From Rhodovarius crocodyli (GTDB lineage: Bacteria > Pseudomonadota > Alphaproteobacteria > Acetobacterales > Acetobacteraceae), in NCBI GenBank assembly GCA_945901085.1, contig CAMDJV010000012.1:32997-96996 (forward strand): 64,000 bases of DNA, read 5' to 3'. Position numbers and translations under genes: made by a program. Below the pieces are notes generated by a model that did not search any database, was not told where the DNA came from, and worked only from the letters and a program-made list of their open reading frames with translations. Of the stretch, positions 54,453-62,827 are shown piece by piece. Each line of letters begins with the position of its first letter. Within the stretch, counting starts at the first letter, position 1.

Positions 54453-55945
54453 ACGCGCGCATTGCCCTGCTGGGCTTTTCCATTGAGTGCAACCGCTGGG
54501 CGCCGGTGGCGACACTGCGCGATTTCGAGACACGCTGCCTGCTGCGCGGGGCCGATATCGTGACCGATGCCCGCGCCGCCTCACCCTCGGCCCTGGGCGA
54601 AATGCCGGGCTTCGTCACCACCATGGATGCGGCCGGGCCCTGGACGCCCTGCCCGATCATGCTGGCCATGGCCGAGCCGAATGGCCCGGTGGACCAAACC
54701 GTTTTTGATGGCTTCATGGCCGAATGGCGCGCCGGGCTGGAGGCGCTGCGCGGCGCCTGTGACGGGGTTTATGCCGTGCTGCATGGCGCCGGGCTGACCA
54801 CCGGATTATCCGACCCCGAAGCCGCCTTGCAGGCCCTGGTGCGGGAAATTCTGGGCGATGTGCCCTTCATTTGCGGCTATGATCTGCATGGCAATATCTC
54901 GGCCGAGAATGTCGCGCTGAATGATGCCTTTGTGGGCTACCGCACCAACCCCCATGTCGATATGCGGCCGCGCGGGGCGGAGGCCGCCCAACTCATGCTG
55001 CGCATGCTGGCGGGCGAGCGTTTCATCCGAGCCCATCGTCGCCTGCCGATCATGGCGCCGACCGTCTCCATGCTCACCGCCCAGGGGCCCTATGCCGAGG
55101 TGATCAATCTGGGCCAGGCCCGCGCGGCGGAGACGCCCAGCATCGCCAATGTCTCGGTGATGGGCGGCTTCGCCTATGGCGATACGCCGTTCAACGGCAT
55201 GACCATTGTGGTGACGGGCACCGAGCAGCAGGCCGCCGATACCCTGGCCGATGAATTGGCCCAGGCCTGCTGGGAGAGGCGGGAGCGTTTCGTGGCCAGG
55301 CTGACCAGCATTGCCGATGCGCTGGCCGGGCTGGCGGCGAGCCCGCTGCCGCTGGCCTTTGCCGATGTGGCGGATAATCCGGGCGGTGGCGGTTCGGGCA
55401 ATACGATGGAAATCCTGCGGGCCTTCCATGCGGCGGGGGTTCAGGCCGCCGCCTTTGGCTGCATCATCGATGCCGAATTGGCCGCCGAGGCGCATGGGCT
55501 GGGCGTGGGTGCGACCTTTACCGCCCGCTTCAACCGTGGCGGGGGCGATGCCTTCAGCAAGCCTTTTGTGGCCGAGGCGGTGGTGCGGGCGCTTTCCGAT
55601 GGGCAGGTCACCGGCCGGCGCGGGCTTTATGGCGGGGTGGCGATGAATTTGGGCGCCACGGCCTGGTTGCAGATTGGCGGCATCGCCGTGGTGGTGATCA
55701 GCAATCGGGCGCAATGCGCCGACCCGGCATTTTTCGAGCATCTGGGCATTGATCTCACGGCGATGCGCGCGGTGGTGGTGAAGTCACGCGGGCATTTCCG
55801 CGCTGGCTTTGACGAGCTCTTCCCGCATGAGCGGGTGGTGGAGGTGGATGGGCCGGGCCTGACCTCGCCCATCTTCCAGCGCTTCGACTGGAAGCATATT
55901 CCTCGCCCCATGCTACCCCTTGATGCGGAGGCCTTCTGGCCATGA
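54449..55945 (+). CDS. M81 family metallopeptidase (MlrC-like)
   Basis: 498 residues matching the MlrC/M81 family. The N-terminal domain has RIALLGFSIECNRWAP and the metal-binding GYDLHGNIS and TNPHVDMRPRGAE motifs; the C-terminal domain has FADVADNPGGGGSGNT. MlrC opens linearised microcystin peptides in sphingomonads, but most homologues act on unknown amide or amino acid derivatives. TTG start at 54449 overlaps the previous stop by 4 bases, and its own stop overlaps the next start by 4, so it is translationally coupled on both sides. Confidence 0.9.
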   Translation: MNARIALLGFSIECNRWAPVATLRDFETRCLLRGADIVTDARAASPSALGEMPGFVTTMDAAGPWTPCPIMLAMAEPNGPVDQTVFDGFMAEWRAGLEALRGACDGVYAVLHGAGLTTGLSDPEAALQALVREILGDVPFICGYDLHGNISAENVALNDAFVGYRTNPHVDMRPRGAEAAQLMLRMLAGERFIRAHRRLPIMAPTVSMLTAQGPYAEVINLGQARAAETPSIANVSVMGGFAYGDTPFNGMTIVVTGTEQQAADTLADELAQACWERRERFVARLTSIADALAGLAASPLPLAFADVADNPGGGGSGNTMEILRAFHAAGVQAAAFGCIIDAELAAEAHGLGVGATFTARFNRGGGDAFSKPFVAEAVVRALSDGQVTGRRGLYGGVAMNLGATAWLQIGGIAVVVISNRAQCADPAFFEHLGIDLTAMRAVVVKSRGHFRAGFDELFPHERVVEVDGPGLTSPIFQRFDWKHIPRPMLPLDAEAFWP

Positions 55946-57012
55946 CCCTTGATGACCTGCCCACCCCCTGCCTGGTGCTCGATCTGGGCATTCTCAAGCG
56001 CAACCTCGCGCATATGCAGGCGGCGATTGCCCGCCACCCCGGCGTGGTGCTGCGGCCGCATATGAAAACCGCCAAGAGCCTGAAGGTTGCCGAATTGGCC
56101 GCGCCCGGCTTTGGCCCCATCACCGTCTCGACGCTCGCCGAAGCACAGTATTTCTTCGATGGCGGCTGGCGGGACCAGATCTACGCCGTGGGCATCACGC
56201 CGCAAAAGCTGGATCAGGCGGCGGCGCTTGGGCTGAAGGTGATCACCGATGATGCTGATGCCGCGGCCGCCATTGCCGCGCATCCGGGCGATATCCGCGC
56301 CCTGGTGGAGATCGATGTCGGCGAGGGCCGTGGCGGCGTGCCGCCCGATGAGGCGCTGGCCCTGGCGCGCATCCTCGGACCCAGGCTGGCGGGAATTTTC
56401 ACCCATGCCGGCCATTCCTATGCCGGCCGGTCGGAGGAGGATATGCGCCGCATCGCCGAGCAGGAGCGCAGCGGCGCCGCCCATGCCGCCCAGGCGCTGC
56501 GTGATGCCGGGATTGCGGTGGATATCGTCTCCCTCGGCTCCTCGCCCACCGCGCTTTATGCGCAGTCGCTGGCCGGCATCACCGAGGTGCGCGCGGGCGT
56601 CTATATGTTTGGTGACCTGTTCCAGGCGCAGCTTGGCACCCATGGGCTGGATGATATCGCCATGACGGTGCTGGCCAGCGTGATTGGCCGCAAGCCGGCG
56701 CGCGGCGCGGTTTTGCTGGATGCTGGTGGGCTGGCGATGAGCAAGGACCGCTCCACCGCCGCCGCCCCGGTGGATTACGGCTTTGGCCTGATGCTCGATC
56801 TCGATGGTGCGCCCAGCTTTGGCCAGGCCATTTTGACCCGCACGCATCAGGAGCATGGCGAGGTCTCGCCCGCGCCCAACCTGCCGATTGGCGCCAAGGT
56901 GCGGGTAGCGCCCAACCACACTTGCATGACCGCGGCGGCGCATCCCTGCTACCACCTGGTGGATGGCGGGCGCGAGGTGATCGCGGTGTGGGACCGGGTG
57001 AACGGGTGGTAG
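55942..57012 (+). CDS. DSD1 family PLP-dependent enzyme (D-threonine aldolase/D-serine dehydratase-like)
   Basis: 356 residues with a fold type III alanine-racemase-like barrel. LPTPCLVLDLGILKRNLA opens the family; RPHMKTAK carries the PLP lysine; HAGHSYAG follows in the barrel; the C-terminal metal site is VAPNHTCMTAAAHPCYHLVDGG (His and Cys ligands). Family members cleave D-threonine or dehydrate D-serine and similar 3-hydroxy-D-amino acids. The neighbouring M20 and M81 genes suit a pathway for a modified D-amino acid or peptide, which is inference. Confidence 0.88.
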   Translation: MTLDDLPTPCLVLDLGILKRNLAHMQAAIARHPGVVLRPHMKTAKSLKVAELAAPGFGPITVSTLAEAQYFFDGGWRDQIYAVGITPQKLDQAAALGLKVITDDADAAAAIAAHPGDIRALVEIDVGEGRGGVPPDEALALARILGPRLAGIFTHAGHSYAGRSEEDMRRIAEQERSGAAHAAQALRDAGIAVDIVSLGSSPTALYAQSLAGITEVRAGVYMFGDLFQAQLGTHGLDDIAMTVLASVIGRKPARGAVLLDAGGLAMSKDRSTAAAPVDYGFGLMLDLDGAPSFGQAILTRTHQEHGEVSPAPNLPIGAKVRVAPNHTCMTAAAHPCYHLVDGGREVIAVWDRVNGW

Positions 57013-57419
57013 CGCCGCGCCACGCGGATTGGGCGGCGCTGCGGGAAGCCGAATCCGCCCGCATGCTGGCGGCCTGCACCGCCTGCGGCGCCTGTTTCGC
57101 GGCCTGCCCGATGATTGCCTATGTGCCGGCCGCGCAGGGTGCCTCGGCCTCTGCCACGGTGCGCGGGGTGCTGGCGATATTGCAGGGTGGTGAGGGTGAT
57201 GCCGCCGCCCGCGGCTGGGTCGCGGCCTGCACCCGCAGCGCGCTCTGCATTCCCGCCTGCCCGGAGGCGGTGGACCCCATGCTGCTGCTGCGGCTGGCGA
57301 AATTCACCGCGCAGGAAAACGGCACCCTCCCGCAGCGCGATGCCCGCGACGCCATGTCGCGGGCAAAAGCCTTTGCCCGGCTGGGCTTTTCCGAGACCGA
57401 ACAAAAGGAGTGGCTATGA
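57006..57419 (+). CDS. HdrC-like ferredoxin-type iron-sulfur protein
   Basis: 137 residues resembling HdrC or the two-cluster ferredoxin part of GlpC. The first cluster motif is complete (CTACGACFAACP; Cys24, 27, 30, 34). The second reads CTRSALCIPACP: Cys75, Cys81 and Cys85 are present, but the second position is Ser78 instead of Cys. The start is taken as GTG 57006, overlapping the previous gene; a later ATG at 57063 is possible. It overlaps the HdrB-like gene by 4 bases. Confidence 0.8.
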   Translation: MVAPRHADWAALREAESARMLAACTACGACFAACPMIAYVPAAQGASASATVRGVLAILQGGEGDAAARGWVAACTRSALCIPACPEAVDPMLLLRLAKFTAQENGTLPQRDARDAMSRAKAFARLGFSETEQKEWL

Positions 57420-58234
57420 CCGACGCCCTGTTCTGGTACGGCTGCAACATGACCCGCCATGCGGAGATCATCCGCCTGGGTACCCATATGCTGGCGGCGG
57501 TGGGGGTGGCTGCGGCACCAACCGGCGGGCCCTCCGCCTGCTGCGGCAGCCCGAAGGAAAGCAGCCCGCGCATCGCCGAGGGCATGGCCAACCGCACTAT
57601 GCAGCGCTTCAACCAGAGCGGCGCCAGCCAGGTCATCACCTGGTGCCCGACCTGCCATATGAATCTTGATGACTTCATGGGCGCCACCCAGGGTAAGCAG
57701 GCGGAAAGCGCGCATCTGGCCCAGGCGCTGTGGCAGCGGCGCGAGGCGTTGGCGCCTTTGCTGACCCAGACCGTGGCAGGCCGCGTGCTGATCGATATGC
57801 ATATCGGCAACCGCACCGGGGTGAATGAGGCGGTGCCCGGCCTGCTGCGCCTGATCCCGGGCGTGACGGTGCTGGAGCACCCCTATCGCGCGCCGAGCTA
57901 TATGTGTTTCGGCCTGGCCAGCATCCCCGGCGCGCTGGCCGATGCCAAGGCCAATATGCTGGCGGCGATGGCGGCAACGGGGGCTGATACCCTCGTCACC
58001 ATCTTCCATTCCTGCCATCGCGAGCTGGTGGGGCTGGAGCGAACCCATGGCATTCGCGTGGTGAATTGGGTGCATTTGCTGGCCGAGGGCATGGGCCTAG
58101 CCTATCAGGATGAATACAAGGCCTGGCGCAACAGCGATGACCCCGAAGCCGCCATTGGCGCCGAGCGCATCGCCGCCGCAGGTGAGGAGGCGGTGCGCAA
58201 GCTGGTGCTGCCGGAACTCACCCGCCCGCGCTGA
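57416..58234 (+). CDS. HdrB-like CCG-domain iron-sulfur protein
   Basis: 272 residues. A single complete CCG motif: Cys10, Cys42-Cys43 (ACCGSP), Cys77 and Cys80 (CPTC), matching the Cys-rich domain that binds the noncubane cluster in HdrB. The second half is degenerate: only Cys164 (YMCFG) and Cys200 (HSCHRE) remain. AAGGAG before the ATG at 57416 is strong. With the HdrC-like gene it would form an HdrBC module; HdrA or a flavin partner is not in the window. Quinone- or thiol-linked redox chemistry on an intermediate is possible. Confidence 0.82.
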   Translation: MTDALFWYGCNMTRHAEIIRLGTHMLAAVGVAAAPTGGPSACCGSPKESSPRIAEGMANRTMQRFNQSGASQVITWCPTCHMNLDDFMGATQGKQAESAHLAQALWQRREALAPLLTQTVAGRVLIDMHIGNRTGVNEAVPGLLRLIPGVTVLEHPYRAPSYMCFGLASIPGALADAKANMLAAMAATGADTLVTIFHSCHRELVGLERTHGIRVVNWVHLLAEGMGLAYQDEYKAWRNSDDPEAAIGAERIAAAGEEAVRKLVLPELTRPR

Positions 58235-58303
58235 GCCCGTCTTGCCGCCGCGGCCCGCGCGTAGCACCTTGTACCCAGAAGATTTCGAGGAACGCCTGAC
58301 CCA

Positions 58304-58984
58304 ATGATCAACAAGATCGTGCAATCCATGGCCGACGCCCTGGCCGGCGTGAAGGACGGCTCCACCGTGCTGATCGGTGGTTTCGGCAAGGTGGGCCAAC
58401 CCGACGCGCTGATCGAGGCGCTGATCGAGCAGGGTGCCACGGACCTGACCTGCGTGTGCAACAATGCCGGCACCGGCCGGGCGGGGCTGGCGCGGCTGAT
58501 GGAATTGGGCCGGGTGCGGAAAATCATCTGCTCCTTTCCCCGCAGCGAGGGCTCGGTTGTTTTCGAGGACCTCTACAAGCAGGGCAAGCTTGAACTGGAG
58601 ATCGTGCCCCAGGGCACCATGGCCGAGCGCATGCGCGCCGCCGGCGCTGGCGTGCCCGCCTTCTACACCGCCACCAGCCACGGCACGCTGCTGGCCCGCG
58701 GCAAGGAGGAGCGGGAGTTCAATGGCAAGATGTATGTCATGGAGCACGCGCTGAAGGGCGATGTGGCGCTGGTGGAGGCCTGGGAGGGCGACCGCTGGGG
58801 CAACCTCGCCTATCGGGATAGCGGCCGGAATTTCAATCCGGTGATGGCCATGGCGGCGGAAATGACCATCGCCCAGGTGGCGCATCTGCGCGACCTCGGC
58901 GAGATTGACCCGGAGAAGGTGCATACGCCGGGGATTTTCGTGCAGCGTGTTGTGCATTTTGACCGGGGTACGCCCTGGACCTGA
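58304..58984 (+). CDS. 3-oxoacid CoA-transferase subunit A (PcaI/ScoA type)
   Basis: 226 residues, type I CoA-transferase alpha subunit. The GGFG loop (VLIGGFGKVGQP), CNNAGTGRAGLARL, SFPRSEGSVVFEDLYKQGK, RWGNLAYRDSGRNFNPVMAMAA and the C-terminal PGIFVQRVV are characteristic of PcaI/ScoA enzymes moving CoA from succinyl-CoA to a 3-oxo acid such as 3-oxoadipate or acetoacetate. The B subunit follows only after 211 bases containing a large inverted repeat, an unusual split for a two-subunit enzyme. Substrate assignment is tentative. Confidence 0.92.
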   Translation: MINKIVQSMADALAGVKDGSTVLIGGFGKVGQPDALIEALIEQGATDLTCVCNNAGTGRAGLARLMELGRVRKIICSFPRSEGSVVFEDLYKQGKLELEIVPQGTMAERMRAAGAGVPAFYTATSHGTLLARGKEEREFNGKMYVMEHALKGDVALVEAWEGDRWGNLAYRDSGRNFNPVMAMAAEMTIAQVAHLRDLGEIDPEKVHTPGIFVQRVVHFDRGTPWT

Positions 58985-58993
58985 GGGGAAGCG

Positions 58994-59115
58994 CTGGGGA
59001 AATGAATTTCCCCAGACCCCTTTCTTTTATTTTTATCTGATTGGCGCTGGCTGTTCAGCCGCCGCCAATAAATCAAAAGAAAAAGAAGGGGGTATGGGGG
59101 AATTCATTCCCCCAT
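58994..59115. repeat. large inverted repeat between CoA-transferase subunit genes
   Basis: Two arms of about 52 bases (58994-59045 and 59063-59114) are imperfect reverse complements around a GGCTG..CAGCC centre. Each arm tip carries its own hairpin (GGGGAAATGAATTTCCCC, and GGGGGAATTCATTCCCCC). The arms include C- and T-rich tracts (CCCCTTTCTTTTATTTTT). It is probably a small mobile or palindromic element, possibly acting as an attenuator. Confidence 0.8.
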
Positions 59116-59195
59116 TGTCACCTAGGCCGCGCTAGGCTGATGACAGAGGCTTCCAAACGCGATTAGATTTCTACCAAGAACCAGGAGGATTTCCC

Positions 59196-59837
59196 ATGCC
59201 CTTCAACCGTGACCAGATGGCCGCGCGCGCCGCCGATGACATCCCCGAAGGCTGGGTGGTCAATCTCGGCGTTGGCATGCCCACCAATATCTCCAATAAG
59301 GTGCCGTTGGAGCGTGAGGTGATCTTCCAGTCCGAGAATGGCGTGCTGGGCATTGGCCCGGCCCCCGCGCCCGGCCATGAAAACCCCTGGCTGATCAATG
59401 CGGGCAAGGGGCTGATCACGCTGCGGCCCGGCGGCTCCTATTGCCACCATGCCGATAGCTTCGCGATGATTCGCGGCGGGCATATCGACCTTTGCGTGCT
59501 GGGTGGTTTCGAGGTTGCCGAGAATGGCGACCTGGCCAATTGGGCCACCAGCGAGAATGACACCGCCCCCGCCGTGGGTGGCGCCATGGATCTGGGCGCT
59601 GGCGCCAAGCGCCTTTGGGTGCTGATGGACCACACCACCAAGGATGGCCGGCCCAAGCTGGTTGAGGCCTGCGGTTATCCGCTGACCGCGCTGGGCACGG
59701 TGAACCGCATCTATACCAATCTCGGCGTTTTCGAGGTGCAGCGCGGCCTGGGCTTCGTGGTGCTCGATCTGGCCCCGGGCGTGACCTTCGAGGAGGCACA
59801 GTCGAAGAGCGCGGCCAAGCTGCACCGCCCGTCGTGA
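59196..59837 (+). CDS. 3-oxoacid CoA-transferase subunit B (PcaJ/ScoB type)
   Basis: 213 residues. The catalytic Glu is in QSENGVLGIGP; GVGMPTNISN, CHHADSFAMIRGGHIDLCVLGGFEV and GDLANW are PcaJ/ScoB hallmarks. AGGAGG precedes the ATG at 59196, so after the palindromic gap translation starts afresh. The stop overlaps the next gene's GTG (GTGA), so from here on the genes are again coupled. Confidence 0.93.
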   Translation: MPFNRDQMAARAADDIPEGWVVNLGVGMPTNISNKVPLEREVIFQSENGVLGIGPAPAPGHENPWLINAGKGLITLRPGGSYCHHADSFAMIRGGHIDLCVLGGFEVAENGDLANWATSENDTAPAVGGAMDLGAGAKRLWVLMDHTTKDGRPKLVEACGYPLTALGTVNRIYTNLGVFEVQRGLGFVVLDLAPGVTFEEAQSKSAAKLHRPS

Positions 59838-60889
59838 GCAGCGCCGCGGGCATCGCGCCCTTTTCCGAGGATCATGCCGAGAGCATCCGCATGGTCCGCG
59901 ACAGTGCGGCCGGCATTGCCGATGGCGCGGCGCGCGCCCGGGCGCTGCGCTTCACCATGCCGGGTTTTTCCGCCGAGACCTGGCGGCAGATGGGTGAGCT
60001 GGGTTGGATTGGCCTGGCGGTGCCTGAAGCCGCTGGCGGCTCAGGCCTGGGCCAGGCCGAAATGTGCGCGCTGAGCGAGGAGCTGGGCCGCGCTTTGGCG
60101 CCCGAGCCGCTGATCAATGCCGCCCTTTCCGCCGCCCTGCTGGCTGAGGCGGGCGAGACGGCGGTGCTGGCCAAGCTCCTGGCCGGCGAGGCGGTGGTGC
60201 TCACCGCCTGGCAGGACCGCGCCAATACGCTCTCCCCCTGCATCGCGGCCGATGCGACAAGGCGCTTCATCGCCATGGGGGCAGGGGCCACGCATTTCCT
60301 CATGCCCGTGGGCGATGGGTTGCAACTCGTGGAGGCCTCGGCCTGCGAAGTGACCCATGAGGCCACCCATGATGGCGGCCACCTGACCACGCTGCGTGCG
60401 CCTGCCGGCATCCCTGTGGGTCAGGCGGCGCTGGCACCCGCGCTGGACCGCGCGGCGCTGGCCACCGCCGCCTATCTGCTGGGCGGCATGGAGGCCGGCT
60501 TCGCCATGACGCTGGACTACCTGCAAACCCGCCAGCAATTCGGCAAGATCATCGGCACCTTCCAGGCGCTGCAGCACAAGGCGGCGGATACCAAGATGCA
60601 TATCGCCCTCACCCGGGCGGCAGTCGAACAGGCGGCCGCGGCGCTCGATGCCGGCGTGGCGGGTGATGAGGCGGCGGCGCTGGTCAGCCGGGCCAAGGCC
60701 CGCGCCTCTGAGGCGGCGATGCTGGTGGGGCAGGCCTGCGTCCAGCTTTCCGGCGGCATTGGCTATACCGATCAGTATGATGTGGGCCTTTATCTGCGCA
60801 AGGCCATGGTGCTGGCGCCGATGTTTGGCGGCGCCGCACTGCACCGCGCCCGCTTCATGGCGCTCAGCCCCGAAACGGAGGATGCGTGA
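59834..60889 (+). CDS. acyl-CoA dehydrogenase (short subunit type)
   Basis: 351-residue flavoprotein of the ACAD superfamily. N-terminal helices are followed by GELGWIGLAVPEAAGGSGLGQAEMCA, and the C-terminal domain has DYLQTRQQFGKIIGTFQALQH and QLSGGIGYTDQYDVGLYLRKA. The central beta domain is short and the classical C-terminal catalytic Glu box is absent. It resembles the smaller partner of heteromeric ACADs of the PimD type. The GTG start overlaps the previous stop. Confidence 0.88.
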   Translation: MSSAAGIAPFSEDHAESIRMVRDSAAGIADGAARARALRFTMPGFSAETWRQMGELGWIGLAVPEAAGGSGLGQAEMCALSEELGRALAPEPLINAALSAALLAEAGETAVLAKLLAGEAVVLTAWQDRANTLSPCIAADATRRFIAMGAGATHFLMPVGDGLQLVEASACEVTHEATHDGGHLTTLRAPAGIPVGQAALAPALDRAALATAAYLLGGMEAGFAMTLDYLQTRQQFGKIIGTFQALQHKAADTKMHIALTRAAVEQAAAALDAGVAGDEAAALVSRAKARASEAAMLVGQACVQLSGGIGYTDQYDVGLYLRKAMVLAPMFGGAALHRARFMALSPETEDA

Positions 60890-61659
60890 TGGATATTCCG
60901 GTTATGCGCTGTCTGGCCGAGCGCCAGGGCGATGTGTTGGTGCTGACCATGGATTACCCGGCGCGGCGCAATGCGCTGGCCATGCCGCTGCGCAAGCAGT
61001 TGGAAGATGCGCTGGAGGCTGCCTCGGATGATGGCACCCGCGCGGTGGTGTTGACCGGGGCGGGCGGGCATTTCTGCTCGGGCGGCGATATTTCCGGCAT
61101 GGATGTGAAGGGCCCCTATGATGGGCGCGAGCGCATGCGCCGCACCCATCGGCTGATCAACCTCATGGCCTTCGGCAACCTGCCCATCGTGGCGGCGGTG
61201 GAAGGTTTTTGCGTGGGTGCGGGGCTTTCCATGGCCTGCATCGCCGATACCATTGTGGCGGCGGAAACCGCCAAGCTGGGTGCTGGTTTCGGCAAGATCG
61301 GCCTGATGGCGGATCTGGGCCTGCCGCATACCCTGCCGCATCGGGTGGGGCCGGCCAAAGCGCGGCAGATCCTGCTCTACCACAAGCAATACACCGCCGC
61401 CGAAGCCGCAGCGATGGATTTGGTGGATGAGGTGGTGCCAGAGGGTCAGGCTCTGGCCGTGGCGCTGGAGCGGGCGCATTTCCTGGCCAAACAGGCCCCC
61501 GCCGCCATGGCGCTGACCCGGCAGATGCTGGCCACCGGCCTGCATGAGGCGCTGGAGACCGAGCGACATTTCCAGGCCTCGCTCTTCACCACCCAGGATT
61601 TCCACGAGGGCCGCGCCGCCTTCCTCGGCAAGCGCCAACCCGTCTTCAAGGGGCTGTGA
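60889..61659 (+). CDS. enoyl-CoA hydratase/isomerase (crotonase) family protein
   Basis: 256 residues. The oxyanion-hole segments GHFCSGGDISG and VEGFCVGAGLSMACI are present. The two glutamates of true enoyl-CoA hydratase are not both there: the first position falls in AGLSM and the second in LMADLGL (Asp instead of Glu). It could be an isomerase, thioesterase or hydrolase of the crotonase fold. ATG at 60889 overlaps the previous stop by one base. Confidence 0.85.
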   Translation: MDIPVMRCLAERQGDVLVLTMDYPARRNALAMPLRKQLEDALEAASDDGTRAVVLTGAGGHFCSGGDISGMDVKGPYDGRERMRRTHRLINLMAFGNLPIVAAVEGFCVGAGLSMACIADTIVAAETAKLGAGFGKIGLMADLGLPHTLPHRVGPAKARQILLYHKQYTAAEAAAMDLVDEVVPEGQALAVALERAHFLAKQAPAAMALTRQMLATGLHEALETERHFQASLFTTQDFHEGRAAFLGKRQPVFKGL

Positions 61660-61660
61660 C

Positions 61661-62827
61661 ATGAACGCGATTGTGGGCGTTGAGCCTGAGAATCTGGACC
61701 TGTTGGATGACGAGACCTTTCGCAGCGTCGTCCGCCGCTGGATTGAAAGCGCCTATCCGGCCGAGCTGCGAAACCCTCCCAAGCGGCTGCATTGGGAGGA
61801 GAACCGCCCCTGGTATTTCAAGCTGGCCGAGAAGGGCTGGCTCTGCCCGGGCTGGCCGAGGGAGTTTGGTGGCCTCGGCCTCGGCCCGGCCAAGCAGATC
61901 ATTTTCACCGAAGAGCTGGAGCGTCACGGCTGCGCCCGCTGCAATGATCACGGCATCATCATGCTGGGGCCGTTGGTCATCAAATACGGCACAGACGCCC
62001 AAAAAGCTGATTTCCTACCGAAAATCCTGAGCGGCGAGCATATTTGGTGCCAGGGCTATTCCGAGCCGAATTCGGGCTCTGACCTGGCCTCGCTGCGCAC
62101 CTCGGCGGTGCTCGATGGCGATGATTACGTGGTCAATGGCCAGAAAATCTGGACCACGCTGGCGCAGGATGCGAACTGGATTTTCCTGCTGGTGCGCACC
62201 GATGCCACGGCGAAGAAGCAGGAGGGCATTTCCTTCCTGCTGGTGGATATGAACACGCCGGGCATCACCGTGCGGCCGATCATCAACCTCGAAATGCATG
62301 ATGAATTCTGCGAGGTGTTTTTCGACAATGTCCGGGTGCCGCGCGCCAATCTGGTGGGCCAGCTCAATAAGGGCTGGGATATGGCCAAGGCGCTGCTCTC
62401 CTTTGAGCGCATCTATCTCGGCTCCCCCCGCCAATCCGCCTATGCGCTGACCCGGCTGAAGCAATTGGCCGAGCGCATGGGGGTGTGGGAGGACCCCACC
62501 TTCGCCGCCACCTATGCCAGGCACCGCTGTGATCTGGAGGACCTCAAGGCGCTCTATAGCCGCTATGTTGAGGTGCTCAAGCGCGGCCAGCCGCTGGGCG
62601 CTGATGTCAGCCAGCTCAAGATCATCCAGTCCGAACTCTTCCAGCGCATCACCGAGACGATGCTGGAGGTGGCGGGCGAATCCGCTGGCCTGATGGAGCC
62701 GATGGAGGGCAACCGCAACCTCAACCCCGCCGGGCAATATATCCAGGCCCGGCCGGCGACCATCTATGGCGGCACCAACGAGATTCAGCGCAACATCATC
62801 TCGAAGAACGTGCTGGCCCTGCCGTGA
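61661..62827 (+). CDS. acyl-CoA dehydrogenase (large subunit type)
   Basis: 388-residue FAD-dependent dehydrogenase. Flavin-binding region CQGYSEPNSGSDLASLRT, then NGQKIWTTLAQDANW; C-terminal PATIYGGTNEIQRNIISKNVL. It has Gly where MCAD-type enzymes have the catalytic Glu of YEGT, a common pattern in PimC-type large subunits. It likely pairs with the shorter ACAD two genes upstream. It starts one base after the crotonase stop (GTGACATG) and ends in a GTGA overlap with the next gene. Confidence 0.9.
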   Translation: MNAIVGVEPENLDLLDDETFRSVVRRWIESAYPAELRNPPKRLHWEENRPWYFKLAEKGWLCPGWPREFGGLGLGPAKQIIFTEELERHGCARCNDHGIIMLGPLVIKYGTDAQKADFLPKILSGEHIWCQGYSEPNSGSDLASLRTSAVLDGDDYVVNGQKIWTTLAQDANWIFLLVRTDATAKKQEGISFLLVDMNTPGITVRPIINLEMHDEFCEVFFDNVRVPRANLVGQLNKGWDMAKALLSFERIYLGSPRQSAYALTRLKQLAERMGVWEDPTFAATYARHRCDLEDLKALYSRYVEVLKRGQPLGADVSQLKIIQSELFQRITETMLEVAGESAGLMEPMEGNRNLNPAGQYIQARPATIYGGTNEIQRNIISKNVLALP

